Source: Sutcliffiella horikoshii
GTDB lineage: Bacteria > Bacillota > Bacilli > Bacillales > Bacillaceae_I
DNA length: 64,000 nt
Assembly: GCF_019931755.1 (NCBI RefSeq)
Contig: NZ_CP082918.1
Span: 3,204,001-3,268,000 of the forward strand
Reading direction: 5' to 3'
The notes beneath the pieces are model-generated. The model had not been told where the DNA came from. It searched no databases and saw only the letters and a list, made by a program, of their open reading frames with translations. The position numbers were made by a program, and so were the translations under genes. Shown piece by piece: positions 17,693 to 25,354 of the stretch. Positions within the stretch are counted from its first letter, which is position 1, and each line of letters starts with the position of its first letter.

Positions 17693-18592
17693 TCACTCAA
17701 ATGGATAATCGCCAATGATTACTTCTAGATGTCCTGGAAGAATGGAGACAGTAGAAGGGGTATGGTAGGTCTTTTCTCCGTCTGTATCGATTTCTTGATT
17801 GGGAGTGGCTTTGATTTTCAGTTCCTTTGCTCTGAAATAAACTAAATCGTCGTTCCCTTCTGCTGGAAGCTCCTTTTGAAGTCTTGTTTGCATCCATGTC
17901 CAAAGCTGGGCAATGGAGGTCTGCTTGATAATCATTACATCCAGTTCCCCGTCCTGTACGCTGGAAGAGGGGAAAAACGACTGAATACCGCCCAGAAAAG
18001 AACCATTACCTATCAGAAGCATGACAGCATCCCCTTCATAAGATTGTGTTTCACTTTCTATGGTAAGCTGAAACGGCTCCTCTTCCATTACCGTTTGTCC
18101 GGCGCTAATGTAATAGGACAGTTTTCCAAGCAGCTGTTTCGTCCCGCTGTCGATGTTATCTGAAACCTTTGATACCAATCCAATTCCCCAAAAATTCAAG
18201 AAGTATTGATTATCACTTTTTCCGACATCCACCGTTTCTGTACGCTTCTCCATGATCTGTTCCACTGCTTTGATAGGATGCTGATTGATTCCAAGCGTTC
18301 GTGAAAAATCATTACAGGTTCCGCCTGGTATGATGGCAAAAACAGGTCTCTTTTCCAAAGGAGCCAAAGCGTTGATTAATTCAAAGATGGTACCGTCCCC
18401 GCCGGCACCGATTAGAAGATCCACATGGTTCGCCAGTTTCTCCACGAGTCTGGCACCATCACCTTCTTTTTGGGTTGGATGAATGGTTACTTCATCAAAT
18501 GTACTTAAGAGCTTTTCTTCTATCTGTTCAATGGAATTGATCAACTTTTTGTTCCCGGCATTGGGATTAACGATCACCGCTACTCTCTTCAA
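17693..18592 (-). CDS. YegS/BmrU-type diacylglycerol or lipid kinase
   Basis: The 299-residue protein has the DAGK catalytic pattern: NPNAG near the N-terminus, IGAGGDGTIFELIN (GGDGT, about residue 65) and IPGGTCNDFSR (about 90). The C-terminal half is beta-rich and ends IDTDGE-K, the second lobe of the family. Such enzymes phosphorylate diacylglycerol or related lipids with ATP at the inner membrane face. It occupies the place between dnaB and ytxC where B. subtilis has dnaI and ytxB. It has its own terminator and is separated from dnaB by another, so it is probably a single transcription unit. Confidence 0.88.
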   Translation of the reverse strand: MKRVAVIVNPNAGNKKLINSIEQIEEKLLSTFDEVTIHPTQKEGDGARLVEKLANHVDLLIGAGGDGTIFELINALAPLEKRPVFAIIPGGTCNDFSRTLGINQHPIKAVEQIMEKRTETVDVGKSDNQYFLNFWGIGLVSKVSDNIDSGTKQLLGKLSYYISAGQTVMEEEPFQLTIESETQSYEGDAVMLLIGNGSFLGGIQSFFPSSSVQDGELDVMIIKQTSIAQLWTWMQTRLQKELPAEGNDDLVYFRAKELKIKATPNQEIDTDGEKTYHTPSTVSILPGHLEVIIGDYPFE

Positions 18593-18677
18593 AGGTTATT
18601 TCCCCTTTTCTTTAGTCTTATAGTAGACGATACCCTTTTTTGGTAGTATTAACATCTTTTTGAGAAATAGCATCAAT

Positions 18678-18716
18678 AAAAGAAGGCAGCATCCCTAAAA
18701 AAGGTATATGCAGCCT
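18678..18716 (-). terminator. Terminator directly after dnaB
   Basis: AGGCTGCAT and ATGCTGCCT pair with one mismatch, and the minus strand continues TCTTTTATT. It begins about 6 bp past the dnaB stop, so dnaB ends its own transcript here. Confidence 0.7.
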
Positions 18717-18721
18717 CTACA

Positions 18722-20176
18722 CTATGGATCTAACCTTATCTTTTTCTCTTTCATTTTCGCCAATCGTTCCATCAGCTTCTGTTTTTCGTCCTCTTCTACT
18801 TCCTTGAACTTGTCGGACTGACTGCCTGCAGCATCTGTTTCAGTTGCCGCTCCGTCCGAACTGACAAAACGGTTGCGCACCACTTTCCCTGTTTTCGCTT
18901 TAGAGGCGCTTCCTCCACCAGCACTCTTATCAGCCTGCTTTGTATCCGCCCAGTTCTGATACTGGCGATGCTCCTCTTTGGCAAGTTCCATCGCTTCACT
19001 GACGGTTTTCACTTGTTTACGCGCCCAATGACTTGCAATCTTCTCCACGTATTTGCGGTTCAGCTTCATATCTGTTTTCAACAACACATAATAAAGCAAC
19101 ACATTCACGACTCCAGGTGTTAATTGTTGTTTGAACATGACGTCTTCCACAATTCGGAGGTCTGAAGCAGAAGGTTCCGAGCCACCAGAAAGATCTGTGA
19201 GCATTTGCTTTGGAGAGACATTCTCCAGCTGTTGGATGAGCTGTTCATCTTTTGTTGCTGGCTTTTTATCCGTAAACTGCCTCAAGTTCAGCGGCTGTGT
19301 TTTCTCCACAAGGCCCGGCAATGTATCTTGGTATTCCAGCTGATACCAATCCCTTGCTGCCTTACGCAGTTTCTCTAAATCCACTTTTTCATCAACATCA
19401 ATCACATTCATCATCAAATCGCGCATAGATATCGGATCGATGGTATAGATGAAGGACAGTTTCACAATCGCTTCCTTCACTTTGGCGGTGATTGATTTTT
19501 TCGGGATGACTACCTCAGATAGCCCTGCAAAAAACAGATCAAAGTCAAAGATTTCTTGACTTACCTTTGGATCGCTTCCCTTTTTGCGCTCCAGCCACTC
19601 TTCTCCCTCTTCTAGTGGCAATTCCTCCATCATCTCTTCATTCGCGGCATATGCCATGTTTTCTGACTGAACAGATTGGAAGACATCACTGAAACTTCTT
19701 GTCACTTCCTGGTATTCATCCACAGGGATAACCTTATCGGAAAAGTATTTCTTCACACTTGCGTATTTATTTTTCCCTAGTCGATTATATAAATAAATGG
19801 TTAGCATTGGTTCTGAAAAGAATGCTTCCGGGGAGAGTGGAGGTTGAAGTTCATAAATGAAGGTGCGAAGCTGATCATCTTCCTTGACCCACGTTTTTAA
19901 AAGACCGATGCCTTCAAGTTTTATTCTTTCCTGATGGATATCCTTTAGGTTGCATTGCATCGTCGTCATAATGCCATGATGCGTCGTCTCCCCGCCCCAC
20001 AAGCGATCTTGGTCCAGCTCACTCCAGAGGGTCATATATAAACTGTATCCCCTGAATCCGAGCAAAGGTTGATATAGCATTGTTAGGAGTTTACGGTCAA
20101 ACTGTTGGAGCACTCCATTTGAACGGACAATATACCGGTCTACAGGGACCAGCTCTTTCCAATGGCGATCAGACAT
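18722..20176 (-). CDS. dnaB: Replication initiation and membrane attachment protein DnaB
   Basis: In Bacillus, DnaB works with DnaD and DnaI to load the replicative helicase at oriC and at restart sites. The product has 484 residues from the ATG at 20176 (B. subtilis has 472). The longer frame adds a non-conserved 22-residue extension. The N-terminal region (HWKELVPVDRY, LLTMLYQPLLGFRGYSLY) and the C-terminal DnaD-like helical domain (VVNVLLYYVLLKTDMKLNRKY) are typical. It lies after nrdR as in B. subtilis, but dnaI does not follow. Confidence 0.95.
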   Translation of the reverse strand: MSDRHWKELVPVDRYIVRSNGVLQQFDRKLLTMLYQPLLGFRGYSLYMTLWSELDQDRLWGGETTHHGIMTTMQCNLKDIHQERIKLEGIGLLKTWVKEDDQLRTFIYELQPPLSPEAFFSEPMLTIYLYNRLGKNKYASVKKYFSDKVIPVDEYQEVTRSFSDVFQSVQSENMAYAANEEMMEELPLEEGEEWLERKKGSDPKVSQEIFDFDLFFAGLSEVVIPKKSITAKVKEAIVKLSFIYTIDPISMRDLMMNVIDVDEKVDLEKLRKAARDWYQLEYQDTLPGLVEKTQPLNLRQFTDKKPATKDEQLIQQLENVSPKQMLTDLSGGSEPSASDLRIVEDVMFKQQLTPGVVNVLLYYVLLKTDMKLNRKYVEKIASHWARKQVKTVSEAMELAKEEHRQYQNWADTKQADKSAGGGSASKAKTGKVVRNRFVSSDGAATETDAAGSQSDKFKEVEEDEKQKLMERLAKMKEKKIRLDP

Positions 20177-20266
20177 GAAACATCCAAACCTTTCTCTTTT
20201 TAAAATAATGGAAAGAGAGAGGCATATAAATTCCTCTCTCACTTAGGGTTCCTTATTGCAGCCTAC

Positions 20267-20728
20267 TTATTTTCTTTCTTTTTCAATGATTTCTTTTAAT
20301 TCATCCAAAAAGACATTGATATCTTTGAATTGACGGTAAACAGAGGCAAATCGGACATATGCCACTTCATCTATTTTAGATAGTCTCTCCATTACCATTT
20401 CTCCGACCATATCGCTTTTCACTTCGGATATGCCGATATTTCTTAATTCTTTTTCCACTTCCATCACAATGTCTTCGAGTTGTTTTAGGGCAACTGGTCT
20501 TTTTTCACAGGCCCGAATTAAACCTCTCAGCACTTTTTCCCTGCTGAACTCTTCTCGTATTCCTTCCTTTTTCACGACGATAAGCGGCATTTCTTCCACT
20601 TTCTCAAACGTCGTAAAACGATAGGAACAAGACTCGCATTCTCTTCTTCTTCTGATGGATTTTCCCTCTTCTACAGGGCGTGAATCTAATACCTTCGTCC
20701 CATTATGGTGACAGGCAGGACATTTCAT
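20267..20728 (-). CDS. nrdR: Transcriptional repressor NrdR
   Basis: NrdR represses ribonucleotide reductase genes in response to ATP/dATP. The 153-residue protein has an N-terminal zinc ribbon (CPAC and CESC) and an ATP-cone domain ([22 protein letters not shown] onward). The start was placed at MKCPACHH, the normal N-terminus; a GTG four codons upstream is less likely. Position before dnaB is conserved. Confidence 0.96.
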   Translation of the reverse strand: MKCPACHHNGTKVLDSRPVEEGKSIRRRRECESCSYRFTTFEKVEEMPLIVVKKEGIREEFSREKVLRGLIRACEKRPVALKQLEDIVMEVEKELRNIGISEVKSDMVGEMVMERLSKIDEVAYVRFASVYRQFKDINVFLDELKEIIEKERK

Positions 20729-20752
20729 GATGGTTTCCACTCCGTTTCCAAT

Positions 20753-21157
20753 CTACTTTTTCCCCGAATTCAGCCCGGATCCAATATAGATCATCGATTT
20801 ATCAATCCGTTCATACATCTGTTTGATCAGTTGACGACTGTATCCAAAATCGAAAGGTAGTTTGGTTTCTGTTGTAACGGAAAAATCAACCGCTGTTTCA
20901 AAAGGTCGGACAGAGATAACTGTGACAATGACAAACGCTTTTCGGCCTTTGTTCACTTGCAATGCCATTTCTCCGTGCTCCTCAGAAACAGATTTAACCG
21001 TTACCCCTTCCATCTTGTTAAACAATTCTTGCAAGGCTTTCATTGCATTCTTATTGGTAGTTTTATAATAACGACTGCGCAAGGATTCTTCTGTATGGTT
21101 TTCCCGCGTTTCCGAGTGATTGGTCAATATACCTTTCAGCTTTTGTATCGCTCCCAC
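20753..21157 (-). CDS. Conserved hypothetical cytosolic protein
   Basis: The 134-residue product is not recognised. It has no membrane segment or signal. The first 45 residues are polar and helical, and the rest alternates beta strands with one late helix (VNKGRKAFVIVTVISV, LPFDFGYSRQLIKQMYERI). It lies 24 bp upstream of nrdR and about 110 bp downstream of speD, so it may be co-transcribed with nrdR and dnaB. Confidence 0.6.
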   Translation of the reverse strand: MGAIQKLKGILTNHSETRENHTEESLRSRYYKTTNKNAMKALQELFNKMEGVTVKSVSEEHGEMALQVNKGRKAFVIVTVISVRPFETAVDFSVTTETKLPFDFGYSRQLIKQMYERIDKSMIYIGSGLNSGKK

Positions 21158-21215
21158 TTTAGCCTGACAACCCCTTAATTTGTTGTTTTTTATGTATAAT
21201 ATATTTTGAGTATAA

Positions 21216-21250
21216 TAAAAAGAGGTGCATGCTATACACCTCTCTTTATT
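21216..21250 (-). terminator. Terminator after speD
   Basis: AGAGGTG and CACCTCT pair around a 9-nt loop and the minus strand continues with T-rich sequence. It lies about 25 bp past the speD stop. Confidence 0.7.
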
Positions 21251-21271
21251 TTAATGCATTTAGTTATAATT

Positions 21272-21646
21272 TTAAAGAGCTTTTGCTTTGTTTACTTGAA
21301 CAGGACCCATTCCACGTGGAAGTTCGATTGTTTCACGCGTCTGAGCATTTAAAGCAGTCGCAATATAGTCAGCTGAAATATTAGGATCTAATTCTCCGCA
21401 TGTATAAACATCGATACTAGCATATCCGTGCTCTGGGAAGCTATGAATGGTTAAGTGGGATTCGGAAATAATGACTACTCCGCTTACCCCTTGAGGAGCA
21501 AATTTATGAAAAGCTACCTCTCTTACTTCTGCACCTGATTTTAATGCAGCATCGACAAATGTTTTTTCGATGTAATCCATATCATTCAATTTGTCAAAAT
21601 CGCAACCCCATAGTTCTGAAATAACGTGACGACCTACTGTTTCCAT
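21272..21646 (-). CDS. speD: S-adenosylmethionine decarboxylase proenzyme
   Basis: SpeD makes decarboxylated SAM for spermidine synthesis. The 124-residue proenzyme starts at METVGRH (GGGGG site upstream). It contains [13 protein letters not shown], where Glu-Ser is the self-cleavage site that forms the pyruvoyl group, and the DVYTCGE motif. The length fits the class 1B prokaryotic enzyme. A 150-nt leader and a promoter lie upstream. Confidence 0.97.
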   Translation of the reverse strand: METVGRHVISELWGCDFDKLNDMDYIEKTFVDAALKSGAEVREVAFHKFAPQGVSGVVIISESHLTIHSFPEHGYASIDVYTCGELDPNISADYIATALNAQTRETIELPRGMGPVQVNKAKAL

Positions 21647-21796
21647 CTCACGTTCCCCCTTTTCATTTTTTAAAATACATGAATTCCTCAAAGGTGAAGA
21701 GTGATTGATGTATTACTACCACGGGGGAAAGTTAGTCCAAAGAGGTCCTAACCCTTTAAGTAGCCACATAATCGTTTCAAGAAGTTCACGAAAAAT
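21647..21796 (-). promoter_or_regulatory. Long speD leader with a possible hairpin
   Basis: The transcribed leader is about 150 nt. It contains a small stem GTTAG/CTAAC with an inner CC/GG pair. No known riboswitch class was recognised. Confidence 0.35.
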
Positions 21797-21825
21797 AGTA
21801 TAATGCTTTTATATTAGTTTTGCAA
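21797..21825 (-). promoter_or_regulatory. Sigma-A promoter of speD
   Basis: On the minus strand TTGCAA (21825-21820) and TATACT (21802-21797) are separated by 17 bp. Confidence 0.75.
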
Positions 21826-21901
21826 CAGGCATTTATGACTTTTTTTCTTGTAAGCTATTAAATTATGAAAAAGGTGAAAGTAATTCCACTTTGCGACAAA
21901 A

Positions 21902-21944
21902 GCAAAAAAGCGATTAACACAAAATGTTAACCGCTTACATTTAT
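21902..21944 (-). terminator. Terminator after gapB
   Basis: AAGCGGTTAAC and GTTAATCGCTT (one G-U pair) form a stem around ATTTTGT on the minus strand and are followed by a T run. Confidence 0.8.
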
Positions 21945-21971
21945 TTCACTATAGCATTACCTTAGGCTAAA

Positions 21972-23003
21972 TTAACCAGCCATTACTTCTTTTGCTTCTA
22001 CCATTTTTTCTGCTACGAATTGAACAAGATCTACCACTCGGCAAGAATAACCCCACTCGTTGTCATACCATGCTAATACTTTTACCTTTGTATCGCCCAT
22101 CACCATTGTGGATAATCCATCAATGACAGCCGAATGCGGATTTGTGTTAAAGTCCACAGACACAAGCGGTTCCATTGTAACTCCTAATATACCATCCATA
22201 GAACCGATGGAAGCACTTTGGAACGCATCATTCACGTCGTCTACCGTAACCGGCTTTTTCAGGTCCACCACTAGGTCAACAAGAGATACGTTAGGTGTTG
22301 GAACACGAAGCGCCATTCCATGCAGTTTACCCTTTAGGTGTGGAAGTACTAAAGATAGTGCTTTTGCCGCACCTGTAGAGGTTGGGATGATGGACTGACC
22401 GCAAGCTCTTGCTCTGCGCAAATCTTTATGGGGGTTGTCAATATTCTTTTGGTCATTTGTATAAGCATGAACGGTTGTCATTAATCCATTCTCAATACCA
22501 AACTGTTGATCTAACACTTTTACAACTGGCGCTAAGCAGTTTGTCGTACAAGAAGCGTTTGAAATGACAAAGTGCTCATTCATATCAAGTACTTCTTCAT
22601 TTACTCCCATTACAATCGTTACATCTTCGTTTTTACCTGGAGCTGTCAGTACAACACGTTTAGCACCAGCTTGAAGATGAAGCGCCGCTTTGTCGCGAGA
22701 ATTAAACTTTCCTGTCGCTTCAATTACGATATCTATATTCATTTCTTTCCAAGGAAGCTCTTCTGGATTACGGTTATTTACTAATTGAATACGCTTACCA
22801 TTTACGATTAACGCATTGTCTTCTGCGTAAACATCCGCATCGAAGCGTCCATGGTTTGTGTCATATTTAATAAGGTGAGCTAGCGTTTCCGCTGGGTAGC
22901 TCGCATTGATTGCAACGATATTTAAACCTTCTTCTTGGATGGCGCGTCTGAATACCATTCTCCCAATTCGTCCAAACCCGTTAATTGCAACCTTTGCCTT
23001 CAT
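21972..23003 (-). CDS. gapB: NADP-dependent glyceraldehyde-3-phosphate dehydrogenase (gluconeogenic)
   Basis: GapB converts 1,3-bisphosphoglycerate to glyceraldehyde 3-phosphate in gluconeogenesis. The 343-residue product begins MKAKVAINGFGRIGRMVFRRA and has the active-site motif SNASCTTNCLAP. The segment NASYPAETLAHLIKYDTNHGRF, seen in parts, is of GapB rather than GapA type. The start at 23003 has GGGG upstream; a longer frame adds non-conserved residues. It lies between speD and coaE as in B. subtilis. Two CcpN operator matches overlap its promoter region. Confidence 0.96.
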   Translation of the reverse strand: MKAKVAINGFGRIGRMVFRRAIQEEGLNIVAINASYPAETLAHLIKYDTNHGRFDADVYAEDNALIVNGKRIQLVNNRNPEELPWKEMNIDIVIEATGKFNSRDKAALHLQAGAKRVVLTAPGKNEDVTIVMGVNEEVLDMNEHFVISNASCTTNCLAPVVKVLDQQFGIENGLMTTVHAYTNDQKNIDNPHKDLRRARACGQSIIPTSTGAAKALSLVLPHLKGKLHGMALRVPTPNVSLVDLVVDLKKPVTVDDVNDAFQSASIGSMDGILGVTMEPLVSVDFNTNPHSAVIDGLSTMVMGDTKVKVLAWYDNEWGYSCRVVDLVQFVAEKMVEAKEVMAG

Positions 23004-23025
23004 GTAAATTCCCCATTTCTGTATA

Positions 23026-23036
23026 TATGTTATACT
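23026..23036 (+). promoter_or_regulatory. CcpN operator match, proximal
   Basis: TATGTTATACT fits the CcpN consensus TRTGHYATAYW fully. It lies 23-33 bp upstream of the gapB start codon. Confidence 0.6.
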
Positions 23037-23059
23037 TATTAATCTTTTATCCTGCAATT

Positions 23060-23070
23060 AGTATAACATA
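23060..23070 (-). promoter_or_regulatory. CcpN operator match overlapping the gapB -10 box
   Basis: On the minus strand TATGTTATACT again fits the CcpN consensus and includes the -10 hexamer TATACT. ATGACA about 18 bp upstream is a candidate -35. It is inverted relative to the proximal site. Confidence 0.65.
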
Positions 23071-23099
23071 ATTAAATTCTATATGTCATGTAAAAAATA

Positions 23100-23133
23100 T
23101 AAAAAGGGCATATCCCTATTTTTGGATATGCCA
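23100..23133 (-). terminator. Terminator overlapping the end of coaE
   Basis: GGCATATCC pairs with GGATATGCC; the coaE stop codon lies in the loop. The minus strand continues CTTTTTATA. Confidence 0.8.
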
Positions 23134-23718
23134 GTTGGTTAAGATGTCATTTAGTTGTTGTTCTGTTTTCGCAAGAGATCCGTTGTTGTCTATGACAGCA
23201 TGGGAGAGTTTAACTTTTTCCGTAAGTGGCATCTGGGACTTTATTCTGTCTGTTGCTTCCTTTTCGGATAGATCGTTTCGCTCCATCAAGCGCTTTAGTT
23301 GGGTTTTCTCGGTTACAAAGACGAGTAAGGTTTTGTCCACAAGATGGGTAAGCTTGCTTTCGAACAGTAAGGGGATATCCATTACTACCACATCATGGCC
23401 CTCTTCTATGTATTTCTGCGTCTTCTCTTTCATACTGGTTCTGATACTTGGATGCATGATGCTATTGAGCTTTTCCCGTTTTTCCTGATTTTGAAAAATA
23501 ATGCTTCCGAGCTTAGGTCGGTTCAGTGTTTTGTCGTCATTTAGTATTTCCTGTCCAAATTCACTGACCAACTTTTTATATGTATCTGTACCAATTTCCA
23601 CGACTTCCCGAGCCACGATATCAGCATCTACAATCGGTATGTTTTTATCGCGCAGCATATTGGCCACTGTGCTTTTACCGCTTGCTATTCCTCCGGTTAG
23701 TCCTATAACCAATGGCAT
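23116..23718 (-). CDS. coaE: Dephospho-CoA kinase
   Basis: CoaE phosphorylates dephospho-CoA in the last step of coenzyme A synthesis. The 200-residue protein has the P-loop GLTGGIASGKST at residues 6-17, then DADIVAREVV and the lid region PLLFESKL. A GGAGG site precedes the ATG. It follows ytaF in the conserved order. Confidence 0.97.
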   Translation of the reverse strand: MPLVIGLTGGIASGKSTVANMLRDKNIPIVDADIVAREVVEIGTDTYKKLVSEFGQEILNDDKTLNRPKLGSIIFQNQEKREKLNSIMHPSIRTSMKEKTQKYIEEGHDVVVMDIPLLFESKLTHLVDKTLLVFVTEKTQLKRLMERNDLSEKEATDRIKSQMPLTEKVKLSHAVIDNNGSLAKTEQQLNDILTNWHIQK

Positions 23719-23732
23719 GTCCCTTCCTCCTT

Positions 23733-23763
23733 TTCAAAAGAGAGGCTGCGCTACACAACCTCT
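23733..23763 (-). terminator. Terminator after ytaF
   Basis: On the minus strand AGAGGTTG pairs with CAGCCTCT (one G-U pair) around a 7-nt loop and is followed by CTTTT. It lies 12-35 bp past ytaF. Confidence 0.6.
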
Positions 23764-23774
23764 AGTGTTTCCTC

Positions 23775-24416
23775 TTACATTTTAATAATTCCGATAACAA
23801 TAAGTAATACGCCTGGTAAAAAAGAGAACTTATTAATCCACGAAACGGTGGAAAACACTCTTCCCAATTTTATCCCGGTAATCACAAATAACGAACTCAT
23901 CACAGCTACTGAAACCGCCATTACCCCAGGAGAGTAGCCAAGCAAGGCTGCACCGATTCCCGCTCCAAAAGCATCCAGGGACAGGGCAATGCCAAGAAAA
24001 AAAGCTTCTAACCCAGTGATGGAACCGGAACGGTCAAAGTCGGCTTCTGTTGGCTTTCTCAAAATGTTGATGACAACACCGAGTGATTTGATTTCAAGAT
24101 TGAACAAGATGCGTTCATCTGCAAAAGAGGTACTGTCTTCGGCTGTACTGGCACGAAAAAACTGATAGAGAACCCACATTCCTAATAGTATCAGAATGCT
24201 TCCACCAATTGTCTCTGCAAAAGCAGGGGAGAGAAATTTCATAAGTATGGTGCCTACTAACATGGCAAGCAAAAGCGAGACGGCCGAACAACACGCAATG
24301 ATACTGATTGATTTAAGCGGCATATGCATTTTTCTTAGGCCATATGTCAAGCCAACACTGAAGCTATCCAGACTAACAGCAAAGGCTAGTAGGATAAGTG
24401 AGATGTATGGAATCAT
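23775..24416 (-). CDS. ytaF: Sporulation membrane protein YtaF (MntP-like fold)
   Basis: The 213-residue protein has about six hydrophobic segments in two similar halves, with SLDSFSVGLTYGLR and SLDAFGAGIGAALLG as paired motifs, as in MntP/LysE-type exporters. The start was placed at MIPYISL, which follows AGGGAGGAG. The function in sporulation is not defined; metal export is possible from the fold. The neighbours mutM and coaE are conserved. Confidence 0.9.
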   Translation of the reverse strand: MIPYISLILLAFAVSLDSFSVGLTYGLRKMHMPLKSISIIACCSAVSLLLAMLVGTILMKFLSPAFAETIGGSILILLGMWVLYQFFRASTAEDSTSFADERILFNLEIKSLGVVINILRKPTEADFDRSGSITGLEAFFLGIALSLDAFGAGIGAALLGYSPGVMAVSVAVMSSLFVITGIKLGRVFSTVSWINKFSFLPGVLLIVIGIIKM

Positions 24417-24499
24417 TAAGAGCTCCTCCCTAACTATCACTAGGATAGTATATGGCAGGAGCCCATTCGATGTGTTCTATTTATTTTTCACTCTAACTA

Positions 24500-25330
24500 T
24501 TATGGCTTTGGCTGACATTTTGGGCAGGTGTGGGTTCCTCTGCCGGCTACGACTGTTTTTTCGATTTCATGGCCGCATTTTCTGCATGGTTCTCCTTTAC
24601 GGCCGTAGACGAATAGTTCGAGCTGGAACATGCCGATTTGACCTTGGGAGTTTACATAGGATCGAATCGTGCTCCCACCTTTGTCGACGGCTTCCTGAAG
24701 AGTGAGGACTATTTCGCGTTGTAGCTCGATAAGCTCCTCTTCGTTCAGACTGCTTGCCGTTCTTTCTGGATGAATGCCCGCTCTGAATAATGCCTCATCC
24801 ACATATATGTTTCCTAAACCAACTACAACCGTTTGATCTAAAAGCACCGACTTAATATTCCGGTTTGTTTTAGCAAGTCTCTCTTGAAGGAGATCAAGGT
24901 TGAACTCGTCTTCAAAAGGTTCTGGCCCTAAACTGGCAAGCGATTTTGCTGCAAGTTCCTCGCCTTTTTTATAAAGATGAAGCGTGCCGAACTTGCGAAC
25001 GTCCTGGTAGCGAAGTTCGGTGCCGTCCTCAAAATAGAAGAACACGTGGGTATGCTTGTTCGCTGGCTCCTCTTTCTGATAGAGTCCGTATTTCCCTTCC
25101 ATTCTCAAATGAGAAACCATGCAATAATCGTTAAGGTAGAAGAGGAGGAATTTTCCCCTTCTTCCGATTTTCACAATCTCCTGCCCAATGAGCATTTCTT
25201 CAAAAAGAGCGGCATCATCCGGCTCTTTAATCATTTTGGGCCATAAGACTTTCACTTGTTTGATTTTTTTACCTTGTACAAGCTGAACCAGTGTTTTTCT
25301 GACCGTCTCAACCTCAGGAAGTTCTGGCAT
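24500..25330 (-). CDS. mutM: Formamidopyrimidine-DNA glycosylase
   Basis: MutM removes 8-oxoguanine and other oxidised purines and cuts the abasic site. The 276-residue protein starts with MPELPEVETVR; Pro2 is the catalytic nucleophile and Glu3 the partner, so the start must be at 25330. The H2TH region (LGNIYVDEALF) and the C-terminal zinc finger (CRKC and CPKC) are intact. It lies directly after polA, so base removal and gap filling may be co-expressed. Confidence 0.98.
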   Translation of the reverse strand: MPELPEVETVRKTLVQLVQGKKIKQVKVLWPKMIKEPDDAALFEEMLIGQEIVKIGRRGKFLLFYLNDYCMVSHLRMEGKYGLYQKEEPANKHTHVFFYFEDGTELRYQDVRKFGTLHLYKKGEELAAKSLASLGPEPFEDEFNLDLLQERLAKTNRNIKSVLLDQTVVVGLGNIYVDEALFRAGIHPERTASSLNEEELIELQREIVLTLQEAVDKGGSTIRSYVNSQGQIGMFQLELFVYGRKGEPCRKCGHEIEKTVVAGRGTHTCPKCQPKP

Positions 25331-25354
25331 GGTCACACATCCTCATAGAAACAA

